This document shows, piece after piece, positions 23,191 through 35,605 of a stretch of 64,000 nt of DNA (its first letter is position 1; each line of letters opens with the position of its first letter). The DNA comes from Desarmillaria ectypa (taxonomy: Eukaryota > Basidiomycota > Agaricomycetes > Agaricales > Physalacriaceae), in contig JAUDYN010000015.1 of the NCBI GenBank assembly GCA_030407005.1, positions 1 to 64,000 on the forward strand. Reading direction: 5' to 3'. The notes under the pieces were generated by a model. The model saw only the letters and a list, made by a program, of their open reading frames with translations, was not told the origin of the DNA and searched no databases. Both the position numbers and the translations under genes were made by a program.

Positions 23191-26100
23191 GTCAACAAGG
23201 GTTTGATTCCCCTTGCTTGACCAAAAACCCAACAGGTGAGTCCTCGGTTTCCATGGGTCAGACTAATAATTATAATAGACATTTACCTACAAAAAATACA
23301 AAACACATGACTTCACAGAACCCAAACCTGAAGACCCCTGAAGAATCAAAGAACAGGTATGTCACACTTCTAAAAGAAGCTGACACAGTAATCTATAGTG
23401 GATCCCAAACCCCTGATGAGGCGGAGGAAGCACCAGATAGTACTAGTGCAACCACGAAGTCCACCAAGCTTAGCTCACTGGATACGCGATTGGGTAACCA
23501 ATCATGGGCAGAAGATAGTAGGTGGGACTCCTTTGGGCCTCCCAGAAGTCCGAAATCACCAGTACTCCCGACGAGTTGGGAGGCAAGCCCAGAAACCTCA
23601 CCAGGGTTGGCAGGGGAAAATAGAGCCTCTCACCAAGGCCAGGATCGGGGCCACACACTATCTGGTCTGGTGGGAGAAAAAACAAAGTACTCTGCTGAAT
23701 CGGATAGTACAAGTGGCACCTTGGATACCTCAAGACAAGCCCAATCCCCTTCCAGGATTGGTTGGGTTCCGAAAGCAACCCAAGCTGATGAAAACAAGGA
23801 TGCTAGCAGAACTGAGGAAACCAACCAGGGATATGGTAACAAGCTGGGTGCCAAATTCCCATCACTGGTGGATTCCGAGAAGACGTCTGCTAGCACCCAG
23901 GTGGTAAAAAGGGGGCAGAATGAGTCAAATGGTAACTCCCAACCTGCTTTGCCCTTGGCAGCTGACAAGAACATGAATGGCTGAGCTAACCAATCTGCTA
24001 GTGCCCAGGCAGTAAAGAGGGGGCATCACAGCAGAACCACCATCGTCAAAATACCTGATGATGAAGATGACATGGCCTTCCTGCAATGGCAAGGCAAATA
24101 GTCACAAACCAACATCCTGCCTAACAAGGGGGTATCAAAACCTGAAATCTTGCCTAACAAGGAAGTACCAAAACTTGATCACATATGGTGCAAACCATTC
24201 GGAATCAATTGGATGCTTTGCGCAGTCCATGCTGCTAAGGACACTGCTGCTGCCAAGGCAGTCCTTTCCATTTGGGTTCATCCCAAATGACTAGGAGAGA
24301 TCACTGATGATTTGGTCTGGAACTTGAAAGAAAGTTCAAACCGAGAAGTGCTCTACAAACTCCATGAACTGATCCAGTATATCTGTGGAACCAAGAGCTC
24401 AGGATGAGACTTCTTGGTGGATATCCAGCTCTCTCCCTGCATGGGAAAGAAGAATTTAACAATCTGAGTGTTGTTGGATAGTGGCTGCACAGGCAGCTCT
24501 ATCAACTGAACATATGTCCAGCAACATCAGCTGGATACCCAAAAAGCCGCATCCCCCATCCCCATCTATAATGCAGATGGAACCTGTAACAAGGCAGGCG
24601 ATGTAACTGAATTTGTGGAACTCCTAATGACTATCAGAGACCACAGCAAACAAATTGACCTTGCGGTCACCAACTTAGGCACCAAAACAGTATATGTGGG
24701 TCATGACTGGCTTAAATGCCATAATCCACTTGTCAACTGGAAAACAAGTTCCATGACATTTGGACAATGCAGCTGCATAAAAAGTTATTTCTCTCTCCCT
24801 GACGCAGATGAAGAAGATCAATGGGATGAAGAGCTAGAAGAAGGCAAAAGTATTCTTGCTGTCAACATGCAAGAAGAAATCCTTCTCCAGGCAGTTCATC
24901 ATGCAAACGAATTAGTGGGAGCCACAAATGTAGAAAAACCCAATAAAACCTTTGAGGAGCTCATGCCTCCTCAATATCAAAGCTTTAGAGATTTATTCTC
25001 AAAAGAAAGCTTTGATGAACTCCCCAAATGAAAAACTTGGGACTATGCCATCGAGCTTATGCCCAATGTGAAATCCACTCTAGACTGTAAAGTCTATCTG
25101 CTTAATTGAAATGAGCAAGAACAACTTGACAAGTTCCTCGATGAGAACTTGGACTCTGGACAAATTCATCCCTCAAAATCCCCCTTCACCTCTCCCTTCT
25201 TTTTTGTCAAAAAGAAGGATGGCTTACTCTGACCTGTTCAGGATTATCGCAAACTGAATGAAATGATGATTAAAAATCGTTACCCTCTTCCTCTGATCTC
25301 CAAGCTTATTGACAAGCTGCGCGGAGCTAGATATTTCTCCAAATTGGATGTTCAATGGGGATACAACAATGTACACATCAAAGATGGAGATGAAGAAAAA
25401 GCTGCATTCTGAACTAACCGAGGGCTCTTTGAACCCACAGTAATGTTCTTCAGCCTCACTAACTCACCAGCCACATTCCAGTGGATGATGAACAACATTT
25501 TCAAAGACTTGATTGCTGGAGGAAAAGTAACCATATACCTCGATGATATTCTAATATTCACCAAGTCCTTGGCCGAACATAGAGAAATTGTCAAACAAGT
25601 TCTCCAATGACTCCAAGAGAACAAACTATTTCTCAAGGCTGAGAAATGCGAATTCGAAGTACTCGAGACCAAGTATCTAGGAGTCATCATTAGCAAAGAT
25701 GTGGTCCAAATGGACCCAGTCAAGGTGGCAGGAATTGCTGAATGGCCCACTCCTACCAAGAAAAAGGAGCTACAATCCTTTTTAGGATTTATGAATTTCT
25801 ACAGGAAATTCATCTGTGACTATTCAAAGGTCATACATCCCCTCACACAGTTAACTGGAAAGGTAGACTGGACTTGGGGACCAGAACAAGAACAAGCATT
25901 CATTCAACTCAAGAAGTTGATGTCTACCAATGTAGTTCTAACCATTCCCTCAGATGAAGGCAAATTCCAAGTAGAAGCGGATGCTAGTGATGGTGCCATC
26001 GGAGCTGTTCTAAGCCAAGAACAGAATGGAAAGTGGAGACCCATAGCCTTCATGTCAAAAGCACTCATGATCACCGAATACAATTACGAAATCTACAACA

Positions 26101-26446
26101 AAGAGCTACTAGCAATCATGTTAGCTCTAGAAGAATGGCACCATTACCTGATGGGTGCCAAAGAAATCATTGAAATCTAGACAGATCATCAGAACCTTCA
26201 ATACTTCTGAAAACCCCAGAAGCTTAATCGATGACAAGCATGCTGGGTAACTGAATTAGCCGAATACCACTTTATCCTTCAACATAAAGCAGGAATCGCT
26301 AACAAGAAGGCTGATCTTCTCAGCAGAAGAGATGATCATAATCAGGGAAAAGAAGACAATCAAGATGTCATTGTACTTTCCCCTGAACATTTCCGGGCAT
26401 TAATAATGCCCACCACTGAGGAATGACTCACCTGTATAAGAGACGC
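23181..26446 (+). pseudogene. E7 pol 5' part: linker, protease, reverse transcriptase, part of RNase H
   Basis: One frame from AAAAG (23181) to the break at 26446, no frameshifts. Long Ser/Thr/Gln-rich linker (23217-23984 open); protease DSG near 24478-24486; reverse transcriptase with intact YLDD at 25536-25547; RNase H with VEADASDGAIGAVLSQ near 25974-26020. About 15 stops, most TGA at ancestral CGA, plus a TAG at 26178-26180 for Trp. The sequence is very close to E10 and shares these stops. It is cut exactly at the G-element LTR B, after IRDA; the integrase half is not in the window. Confidence 0.82.
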
Positions 26447-27806
26447 TGATGTGCTTGGTTACGGCGAGTGACAAAAGAATTAGGGAATGGCAATGAACAC
26501 CAATCACACTAAACCTCTTACTACTCTACACTTAATCACCAATATTGAATTCAGGCGGTTTCAAGTACGATGGAAGCACCCTGCAGACTTCAATAATCAA
26601 GTACAATTGTCTTTAAGACGTTTTATTCATTACTAGTGAGTTTATACAAAGTACTACTCGTACTAGTGGGGTGGGTAAGACACAATTAGATAAGAGTGAC
26701 TTGGTTTGAGCTACTGCGCTTGTTCTGACTGAAACTGCTTCAGACTGGTGGCGCTCTTGGCCCTATACTGCTTCCTACAAGTGATAAACACTTGACCAGT
26801 CGCACTCTTGGCTGACTAGTGGCGCTCTTGGCCTAAGAATAAACTATAACTCCGAGAACTTTGCTTGAACTAACTTCAAAACACTCCGGACCTTTGCAGG
26901 ACACAACAGTGACTCTAATGGACTTCAATTCAATGCAATTCTATGGGTGACTTAGCGACTATTAATCACTTCATCAAGATGAAGCACAAAAGCCTTTAAT
27001 TGGGGACACCAGTTACTACCAGTGAGGGCTCAACTGCAGGGATGGCTTGCCTGCTTTGCACGAGCGCCCATCCCACTACTTATATACTACTGAGGCAAAA
27101 CTATAAATATCATCTGGGTATAGGGTATATTGGTAAGGATTTCTTGGCTAGTCACGAATAATGGTGAATAATCACACAATAGTCGGTCTAGTCTGTTTTC
27201 TTTTCAAATATTCGGTCTAGAGACTCCACAGTTGGTCTTTCCGCACCCTTGGCACAACTACATGCCCTAGTAATGCGGTTATATGGATATCCGGATATTG
27301 GTGCCTGTAACAGCTATCCGATCATGATTGAGGGTGCAGTCCAGCTCCACTAGCATTGATCATAAGAGATCTATATCGAAATAGTCCGATCTGGGCTCAA
27401 GGTTAATCCATTCCTAATTTATTTCTAAGTCCTGTTTCAAGATTGCCATGTGACTAGTTATCCTGACTTAGGCGTTTATGCCCAGTCTGGGCTGCTAGTG
27501 ACAGAACTTGATGAGATCTGTGTACTCTGCTCCTGGTTTTGGTGTGCTAGTAGCATCCTTCGTTTGCTAGTGGCTGTATTTCACTTAGTCCTGCTAGCAT
27601 TTGAGTTACTAGTCTGGCCAGCTGGTAGATTTAACCCACTAATGGTGTTGCATCTAAGTCCTGGCTCTACCAGTTGCTTACTGCTTTTAACTATCAGCTC
27701 AAAGCCTCAGCTATAGTCCTCTATGTATCACTAGTACAGGATAGATGTGCAATAGTATTGTTACAAAATTGCAAAATCTAGGTGTGAATGTATAGATGGC
27801 ATATCA
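26447..27806 (-). repeat. LTR B, 3' LTR of the G element
   Basis: 1360 bases, minus-strand TGATATGCCATCT to AAGCACATCA. Its left flank is E7 pol (ACGC) while the right flank of LTR C is E8 gag (TCGG); no target duplication joins them. Confidence 0.9.
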
Positions 27807-27816
27807 TCTCCCCCGC
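27807..27816 (-). promoter_or_regulatory. Polypurine tract of the G element
   Basis: Minus strand GCGGGGGAGA immediately precedes the TG of the 3' LTR, the usual primer for plus-strand DNA synthesis. Confidence 0.75.
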
Positions 27817-28148
27817 ACTGAAATAGTGACTGTCCCCAGTCACCTAAGTCCCTTTTGTACTTAGCAGTGCGTCCCACTAGTGGACCCTTACTACTTCCTT
27901 TTGAGGTCACAGTTCTCGATCACATTCTCATCACCAAGTCCAGCTGACACTTAGCCATCAGAGATCATCAAATTCACTTGATGATTTTCAGGTTCACATG
28001 CAACAGTGCCGATCTTCTTTGATAGGACTCTATTCTTCTCATTCTATTCTCAATACTGGTTGGTATTCTGCTAATACAATCATAGTTTTAGACTCGCCAC
28101 TAGTCGTGCTGACCATTACTAGTCACTGCCTATACAGTTTTTCCATTA

Positions 28149-31100
28149 CTAGTCTGTTATTACTGCAAATATCAACTGCCTAGATAGTCTTATCTCGCTT
28201 ATGCTGTCATTACCCAGCAATATCAATTGTGTTTGACTGTTGTTGACTGCAGTTTTCGAGCTTCTAAGTCGACTAGTGATGGGGACTTCGTTCTCTTCAC
28301 TACTATCACTATCATTGTCACCAGGCTGAGGGTATCCCTCTGCTTCTGAACCTGAATCTTCACTATCAGATCTTCTAGTGTCGCTCTGTTGCAGTCTAAT
28401 CTGGTCTACACCATACAGTTTCTTGCCTAATGGCCGATAGTGGTATTCAGTTGGGACAGATTCGTCACTATCCACCAACTCTTTAAGAGTTTGAGGACTT
28501 ACATCAATTAAATCATGAATTTTCTTTGGTAAGCTGATACTATGCCTCGCATGGTATGGGATTACTCTAAACTGAGCGACTGCGCCACCGACCAGTGATC
28601 CATCCAATTCTGCTAGGACATAGGAACCACCTTTGGTCCTTCTTATGACGACTAGTGGCCCCAAGTACCTTGGCTCCATCTTGCTATCCAGACTATCTTC
28701 AACGCGTGTGTTTCGCATAAGCACTAGTCGACCTGGTTTGAAGTCATAGTCCACAATAGTGGCCTTGTGCTCACGTTCATAGCGTAGTACTGTATCAAGC
28801 TTATTCTTACTGACTCTCTGTCTCATGGCCATTACATGTTGAGCATGCTTGGCTAGCGCTTTCGCACGGAGACCAATTAGGTCTGCAGTGCTCAAAATTC
28901 CACTTGGGGGTTTTACTAGCCAGGTAGCTTCAACTATGTCAAGCGGTACTATTGGATGTGCACCTAGTGCCATAAAATATGGTGAGCAACCCATCCCACG
29001 TTTAATAGTGATGCGGTCAGCCCACAATACATGCGGTAGGAAGTAAAACCACTTCCTTGCATTGCCACTAGTTGCCTTAAAGAGTGATTGACGAATATCC
29101 CAATGGCCTCTTTCTATCTTTCCATTCACTTGCGAATTGTAAGGAGAGATCTTTATTCCAGTAATGCTGTACTTGTCTGCTAGCCATTGTATAACAGCAA
29201 CCCATGGTCCGCCATTATCAGTTACTATTTCATACGGACAGCCCCACCTGCATATCACATCCTCAAAGAACCAAATCGCAATAGCTTTAGCATTCTCATG
29301 TTGTAAAGCCCTTGCCTCTGGCCATGACGATAGTGAGTCGCGTGCATGAACTATATATTTGCACTTATTCGATGCTGGAGACATAACCATTGTGTCGCAG
29401 TGTACTTTTTGGAATAGTGACGGTGTCTCAGTGACAGAAGGTGGGATACGGAGCATAGTCTTCTGTCTGACTTGGCATAAATGACAAGATTTGACATACC
29501 AACTGACATCTCGTTCCAACTCTGGCCACCAAAACCGCTGCTCCAATAGTGACTTAGTTGCATAAAAACCTTGATGTCCTAATGAGTCATGTGCTGATCT
29601 CATCATATACATTCGATGGCTTTTATCGACCACTAGTCGATGGTTCCCTTCAATACTACGCCTGTACAGTTGTCCCCCTTTGTCTAGGAAGAAGTTACGA
29701 CAGTACTGCTTAAAATTCAAGTACTGCTTGTCATTAAGTCTCTCTGAATGGTACCTGAGGTTTCTCAACCAGGTTCTGACATGTGGTAAGCGTTCATCTT
29801 GTGCCAGTCCACTATTAGTCCATTGCCTCTCTGGATAGTCCTTCCTTTTGTTAGGGTCAAACTTATGTTCGAGACCTGGAATTAGTGGAGTAGCCTTCAA
29901 GAACTGGCCTACAGTTTCATCGGTTTTCACTTGTGCAAAGTACAGATTTCTTGATTCTAGCTCGTGTGAGTGTGCATCATCCAATTCTACAGTAAAATCG
30001 TCAATACTCGTGGCTAGCGTATACATATAGCCACCTCGACTATCAATTTCATTCTTAAATTCTTCAAGTTCCTTTGGCCATGTACTAGTCCCTTCTGCTA
30101 CTTCAAATTTCAAGGGGCCATGGTCTTCAAGCTCATAGTCCTCCAAGTCAGGGTGGACTTCATCTCCAGGTTGGGAGTCACGCCTTGATAGTCCATCTGC
30201 GGGGAAAGTACTACCTTTCACATGCCGAAGGGTGAAATGAAACATCAATATGTCCTCTATCCAACAGTTGATAGTGGCATTTGGTCCCATTCCAGGGTTG
30301 CTTAGCATACCCTTAATATATTGTGCATCAGTTTCAACTACTAAGTTGCGAATCCCAATGAGCCAATACTGACAAGCTTTTAATGCTCGCAATAGTCCAT
30401 ACAGTTCGTGTTTGGGCTGTGAAAACTGTGCTTCTCTTTCATTCATTGTGATCGAACCAAAGTGAACATAGTAGTGCTTGGTAGGATCTTTTTCATCAAC
30501 TTGATAGATGTAGAACCCAACAGCCTTGTATGAGGTATCAACGCATAGGCCTACTTCTGCTTCACTAGTGAGGTCAATTGGTCGAATAGCTGGACTATTC
30601 ACAACCGCCTCTTTTAACTTATCCATGGCTAGTTGCTGTTCATCCTCCCATTCAAAGGGTATATTGAGCTGAGTCAACTTGACTAGTGGCTCTGCTATCT
30701 TCAAATAGTCTTTTATAAACTTTCGACAGACTCCACAAGTGCCTAAGAAGGCTCGTACATCAGTGAGATGCTTGCAAGGGCCCCAATGACTGATGACTCC
30801 AGCCCTATCAGATTCAATTTTTCTACCTTCATACGTACACAAATGACCAACCACCATCATTTCTTCAACACACAAGAACGTTTTAGGTCCAGAAAAGGTT
30901 CCTCCACAATATTTCATCTGTTGGACCACTCGATTCATGTTCTGCATATGTTCCCATACAAAACGATGAATCCCTGGGTTCTCTGGAATAGTCTCAAAAT
31001 TCCCCTCCCCTGTTTCATAGCGAGTCTTTGGTCCTCATATGGGTACATCATCAATATAGGGATGAGTGACATGTGGGATTTCTTCTCTCAGGATATGCGT

Positions 31101-32303
31101 CACATCTTCATGGAATATTGGGACAGAATTCATCCAACCCATCAGTAACTTTACTAGTCACATAGAACCAAATGGTGTCTGGAAGGTAGTGTAGTCCCGA
31201 GACCCAACCGCTATGTCATGCTCGTCATATCCAACATACAAGTCCAAACATCCTCCACAGGCTCGTCCAGCAAAGTGCTCTGAGAGTTCATCTGTGGCTG
31301 GTGGAATTCCTGAATGTGCAATAGTTACTGCGTTGAGGGGCTCCAAACTATGTACTAGTCGAAGGCTTTTACCATCTTTCTTAATAACACAGAACCACCT
31401 TGATCTATATGAAGAATTAGATGGTTCATATACACCAGCTTCAATCTTGGATTTAATAATCCTACAGACTTCTTCATAGATCCCAGGTGGGATGGGAATG
31501 TTCTTCAATACCCATGGAGTGTGTGGTACTACAGGAATATCTATTGGTGGGAAGAAATCTTCTCGGAAATGCCCCCGTTCAGTATCATCCCAAGTGAATG
31601 CCTGTTCTTGGATAGTCATGAAATGGTGCATTAGTTTGCACTCTTCTGGCTATAGAAATCCTTCTGGGTGATTCTTGTCAATCTTAGCTTTTCTTTCTGG
31701 GGTATAGCGTGCTGTAGGTACATATTCTGGTGGACTAGTACTCAATAGTGGGATGTCTTTGAGGGGATCATCCTTAATGTCTCTCACTATTCGGAATTTT
31801 TCTGGCAGGTCACCCAGTAGTGGCTTTACCTTCAATGCTACAGGTTTATATTTCTTACTAGCGAGCACTGCGACTGGTTTAAAGTCTGGGCTCTTCATGC
31901 GTGCACCAAGGTGTTCAAAACCAGGGACTAGTGTCGTCTTTTTCTTCTTAGACTTACTAGTCTTTGACCTCGCATGCAAGTTATCAACTAGTATATTATA
32001 AATTGGGATTTCATTATCTTCTCGTAATTGAGAGCCATCGCTAATGTGCTCATACACATGATATTGTGCTTTGTAGCCCTCAAGGACTACCTTTCCTTGG
32101 AAGTAGGAGTTTAATAGTCCCTTGGCTTGTTCATCTTGGCATAATTTTTCTTCACAACTCATCGAAGCCATAAGAAAGTTGTCACGTAGTTCTTTTTCTG
32201 AGAAACTAGCGCCTTCTTTTGGTTTCATATACGCTTCGATTTCCAAGTTACCATCACTAGTCTGTATGATTTGCAGGGCTAACTCTCCTTGATCGTTCAT
32301 CAA
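28149..32303 (-). pseudogene. G element pol: reverse transcriptase, RNase H, integrase (three point stops)
   Basis: One minus-strand frame from 32303 to the stop at 28149, about 1385 codons, broken only by TAG (31650-31652) and TGA (31158-31160, 31035-31037). The TAG replaces a probable Trp; both TGAs sit where Arg is expected. Reverse transcriptase: FCVIKKDGKSLRLVHSLEP near 31380, catalytic YIDD at 31047-31058. RNase H follows (CVDTSYKAVGFY near 30530). Integrase keeps the zinc motif (HDSLGHQGFY, SCHLCQ, near 29480-29600) and the D, D, E residues (HCDTM, VTDNGG, GKIERGH). The C-terminus is acidic and Ser-rich. A Ty3/Gypsy-type pol; no chromodomain recognised. The 932-codon C-terminal frame 30947-28149 is intact. 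It is entered by a predicted -1 shift from the protease ORF. Confidence 0.88.
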
Positions 32304-33610
32304 TTCATTGAGTTCAATTGAAAACCCTCTTCAGCTGCTCTAGGTGCCATTTTGGCTAATCTAGGAGGAGCCCCTCTCAAGAAGGTTGGAATGGTGCACC
32401 TCCTACTAGTGTTCGGATCAGTGATGGTAATAATCTGGCCACCATCTGCTTGATTCCTAATAACACTTTCTGTGAGAACATCAAACGGTCGGCCTAGTAG
32501 CACTTTATATGCTGGACTAGTGATGATATGTACTTGCAAGTACATGGTTATATCATTAAATAGGAATGGGACATTCCTTGCTAGTCCTAAGGTTTTCTCA
32601 AGCTGACCATTCGCACTCTGCATATGAATAGTTATGTCAGGATCCCATGCTATTCCTAGCCTAGTCGCAATGGTACTAGCCATCGATACTATCTGTGAGC
32701 CACCATCAACTACACTTTCTTCTTCACCTGCACCATTAATTAAAGGATAGACAGCTCGAAGACTAGCTGAGTCTTTGGCAACTATTACCTGCTTAGGCTT
32801 TTCTCCTGGTGCTAGTGAATCGAGATACTGTAGATATGGGTTGGTCATAATCAAGGACCCAGCGGGAATTAAACCCATACTGAATTGCGCTGCCATGAAT
32901 GTCGCAGATGGCAAATCAGAAATGTCGATCGCATCTGCATTCAAGGACAAGGCCTCATTAGCTGCGTTTTCTTCATCAATAGACTTGTCAAATGGCAATG
33001 GGTCAGACTTGGGTTCTGTCTCCCCCACACTATACATCTGTTCTGTTACTGGCTGAGCCGAAATTCGTTTCTTAGCCATTAATTTGGCAATTTCTTTTCT
33101 TAGAGGCTCAGACAGGTCCATGAGCTCTTCTGCATTCAAGACTATAGGCATTTTTAATACTTTAGATGCGACATCCTGCACTCTACCCTCCTTATGGATG
33201 GGTGCCATATGTTTATATGCTGGTGTCTTGGATTCCTCGAATCCCACTTGGTTTTTCTTTTTGTTTGTGCTATCTGATGGGAAGGGTGCAAAACTTACAC
33301 TCGGAACTTTTCTAAATGGCAGTTCTCAATGTGGGGCCTCATCCTCATCACTGCTAGCATCTTCTACTGTCACCGGTTTCTTACTAGTGGGTTTAATGGT
33401 AGGTATTTCCACTACAACCGTCTTACTAGTGGGTACTCATGGTGCAGGTTCTTCTTTATTATATTCATTATATTCATTAGACACTGGTTCAACCACTTTC
33501 TTTGCATATTTCTTTGGTTCAGTTCCCTTGGGTCTGTTTTTAAAATGGTCCTCCGGCTGTTTATGGGGAATAGTCATATGGATTGATGTATTCTTCCCCG
33601 TAGCCTTCAT
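32300..33610 (-). CDS. G element ORF2: aspartic protease domain protein
   Basis: ATG at 33610 overlaps the gag stop as TGATG, suggesting termination-reinitiation. The frame has in-frame stops near 33305-33435 and is open from 33247 to 32300. The protease part (about 32735-32400) has VVDGGSQIVSMA, i.e. DGGS where retropepsins have D-T/S-G, and VLLGRPF downstream. It ends eight codons after a GGGTTTT heptamer that would shift ribosomes into pol. Protease would mature Gag-Pol. The substitution in the active-site triplet may be natural for this lineage or a mutation. Confidence 0.65.
32321..32327 (-). promoter_or_regulatory. Predicted -1 ribosomal frameshift heptamer GGGUUUU
   Basis: Minus strand G-GGT-TTT in the ORF2 frame. 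Slipping back one base gives GGG-TTT and continues in the pol frame as GFSIELNELMNDQGEL. The ORF2 stop is at 32302-32300. The form fits the X-XXY-YYZ rule. No downstream pseudoknot was tested. Confidence 0.6.
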
Positions 33611-35500
33611 CAGACCCTTTCGAAACCCTGTTGGGAAGACTCACCACTGCTAGCATGCGTGGCAACATACTGACTATCAAAATTTTGGTCACTAGCCACA
33701 GTCTGACTACTGGCCTGGTTGAATAGCGACTTCATTTGATTCAAGAAAACATTAGGATCAAATGATTGATTCAATGTTTGACTACTCATAGATAGAACAG
33801 GTGTTTGTAACAACTGAGGCTGAACAGTAGATTGAACAGGCGTTGAAACATGAGTGCTAGTCTGCCAATACTGCAGGTCTTGACAAAGTCTATCGATCAC
33901 TTCATCCCTAGTGTCTTGTGGCCTATTGGCATACAAAGAAGTGTTATCAGGTAGGCTGACATTAAATATTCCAGCTGGCCCACTGACATCCTCCCAGAAC
34001 ATCTGTTCTTGCTTCTTATTCAACATTGCTAGCATTTGATCCATTGGACAGAGGTGTGCTGGTTCGCATGGGATTGGATTACCATTGGCCATCATGAACT
34101 TGCGGTCGACAAACTTCAACAATCCTTCTGCTAAGTGCTTCTGGACATTCTGGCAATCTCTTATGTAGTGCCCAGGTTTCCAGTCATACCAGCAGTTGTC
34201 AGAAGGGCCTGCTCCCGGGTGTTCATTCTGTGGTCATGATTGCCTTGGCAAGGAGCTATTATTTCCACCTTGTTGAAAGGCTTTCAATATTTGTTCTTGG
34301 CGCTCCTTTGCCTGTTTCTCACTCACGTCAATGTGATCGAGTAAAGTAGCTACTTGCTGCTTTACTTCTTCAAATTCTGCCTTGAATCCAGAACCACTAG
34401 TGGCTCCAGTAGATGATATACTTCCACTAGTCGCCAACAGAAGGTAACTAGTGGAGCTGTTGAGAGCAATATCATCAGCTTCAGCAACAACCTCATCGAG
34501 GGTGTGCATATCTTCCCATCTTTTCATGGGTCTTGCAGCAACAGGTGCAGCAGAACTACTGACACCAGCAGCAACAGCAGGTGCACTTGTCATGCTTTTG
34601 AATCCATGCTTGATACTCAATCACAATGCGATGTTTTCTCTAAACACAGGAGACAACGACTCAGTGAATTTCTCCACTAGTTCTCGATTCGTGACTAGCA
34701 CCGGAGGTTTCTGCAGCTTCTTTGCTTCGGTCAAGAATCTATGCTTGAACTTCAGATATGACTCGTGCTCGTCAGCCCCAAGGTTTGAGAACTTTCACGA
34801 TATATGCGTGAGCCTCTCCCAAGTGCCTGTCTCTGCGTCTGCCGCCTCTGGATAGTTTTTCAAGATAGCTTCCTTGAATTCATCGAAGGTGCCACTATCA
34901 TACTCCTCTAGGGTTTGCCATTCTTCTTCGGTACATGCATCCATATACCTTACTAGCTTCTTCTTCTTCTCGTCGTCGTCGGTGATGCTGTAGTCAGAGA
35001 ATAAATCCTCCATTTGCCCAAGGAAATGATGCAAGTTCTCTGGTCCTTCACTATCAAACTTGGGCACGTCCCTAGACATTGGTCTAGGCATCTTTTGGTT
35101 GTTAGTTGACATGGACGGTCTACTAACGGTTTGAATGGACTGTGAGTTTGTTTGTCCAGGTACTAGTGATATTCTATCTTCACTAGGGAAGGAAGTTCTT
35201 GGCCTTAGGCGTGGTGTGATGGGTCTAGTCTGTTGAACTGTTAAGTTCGTGTTGATTCGCTGCGCTGTCCTAGCTTGTGAGCTATTGGGCGGTGCAGTTG
35301 CACTTCATTTCTGCTTTAACAAGTCATAGTTAGATGGAGATCCAACACCAGCAGCTCGTGAATTGGCTGTTGATCTTCCTCTTGGTATCGAGGTAGCACT
35401 ATTAGGTGCTAGCCTTGAAGACGATGCTCATGCGGGCTCTGTAGTTCTAGCTTTGCCCTTCGCTTTCGCTGAGGCTTGGTTAGACAGATTGCATACAAGC
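33610..35500 (-). pseudogene. G element gag (decayed by point stops)
   Basis: One frame carries segments 35112-34795, 34620-34234 and 34122-33610, interrupted by single stops (TGA or TAA) at ancestral codons. The central part (MSRDVPKFDSEGPENLHHFL, about 35080-35020; EEWQTLEEYDSGTFDEFK, about 34930-34880) resembles the gag proteins of other basidiomycete Gypsy elements. A knuckle-like CWYDWKPGHYIRDC near 34205-34150 lacks the second Cys. The N-terminal 130 codons are Ser/Thr/Pro rich; the start codon is uncertain. It ends TGA overlapping the ORF2 ATG. Confidence 0.7.
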
Positions 35501-35586
35501 TACTAGGTTTGAACAGTAGTTTATTTAACAAGACTAGTGTCAAATAAGTGTCTTTTATTCAACAAGATGATCAAGTCTGAAACCCC

Positions 35587-35603
35587 CCTCGCGGTGGGCT
35601 CCA
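35587..35603 (-). promoter_or_regulatory. G element tRNA-type primer-binding site
   Basis: Minus strand TGGAGCCCACCGCGAGG, two bases after the LTR end. The matching tRNA would end CCUCGCGGUGGGCUCCA, giving U as discriminator base. The tRNA was not identified. Confidence 0.65.
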
Positions 35604-35605
35604 GA

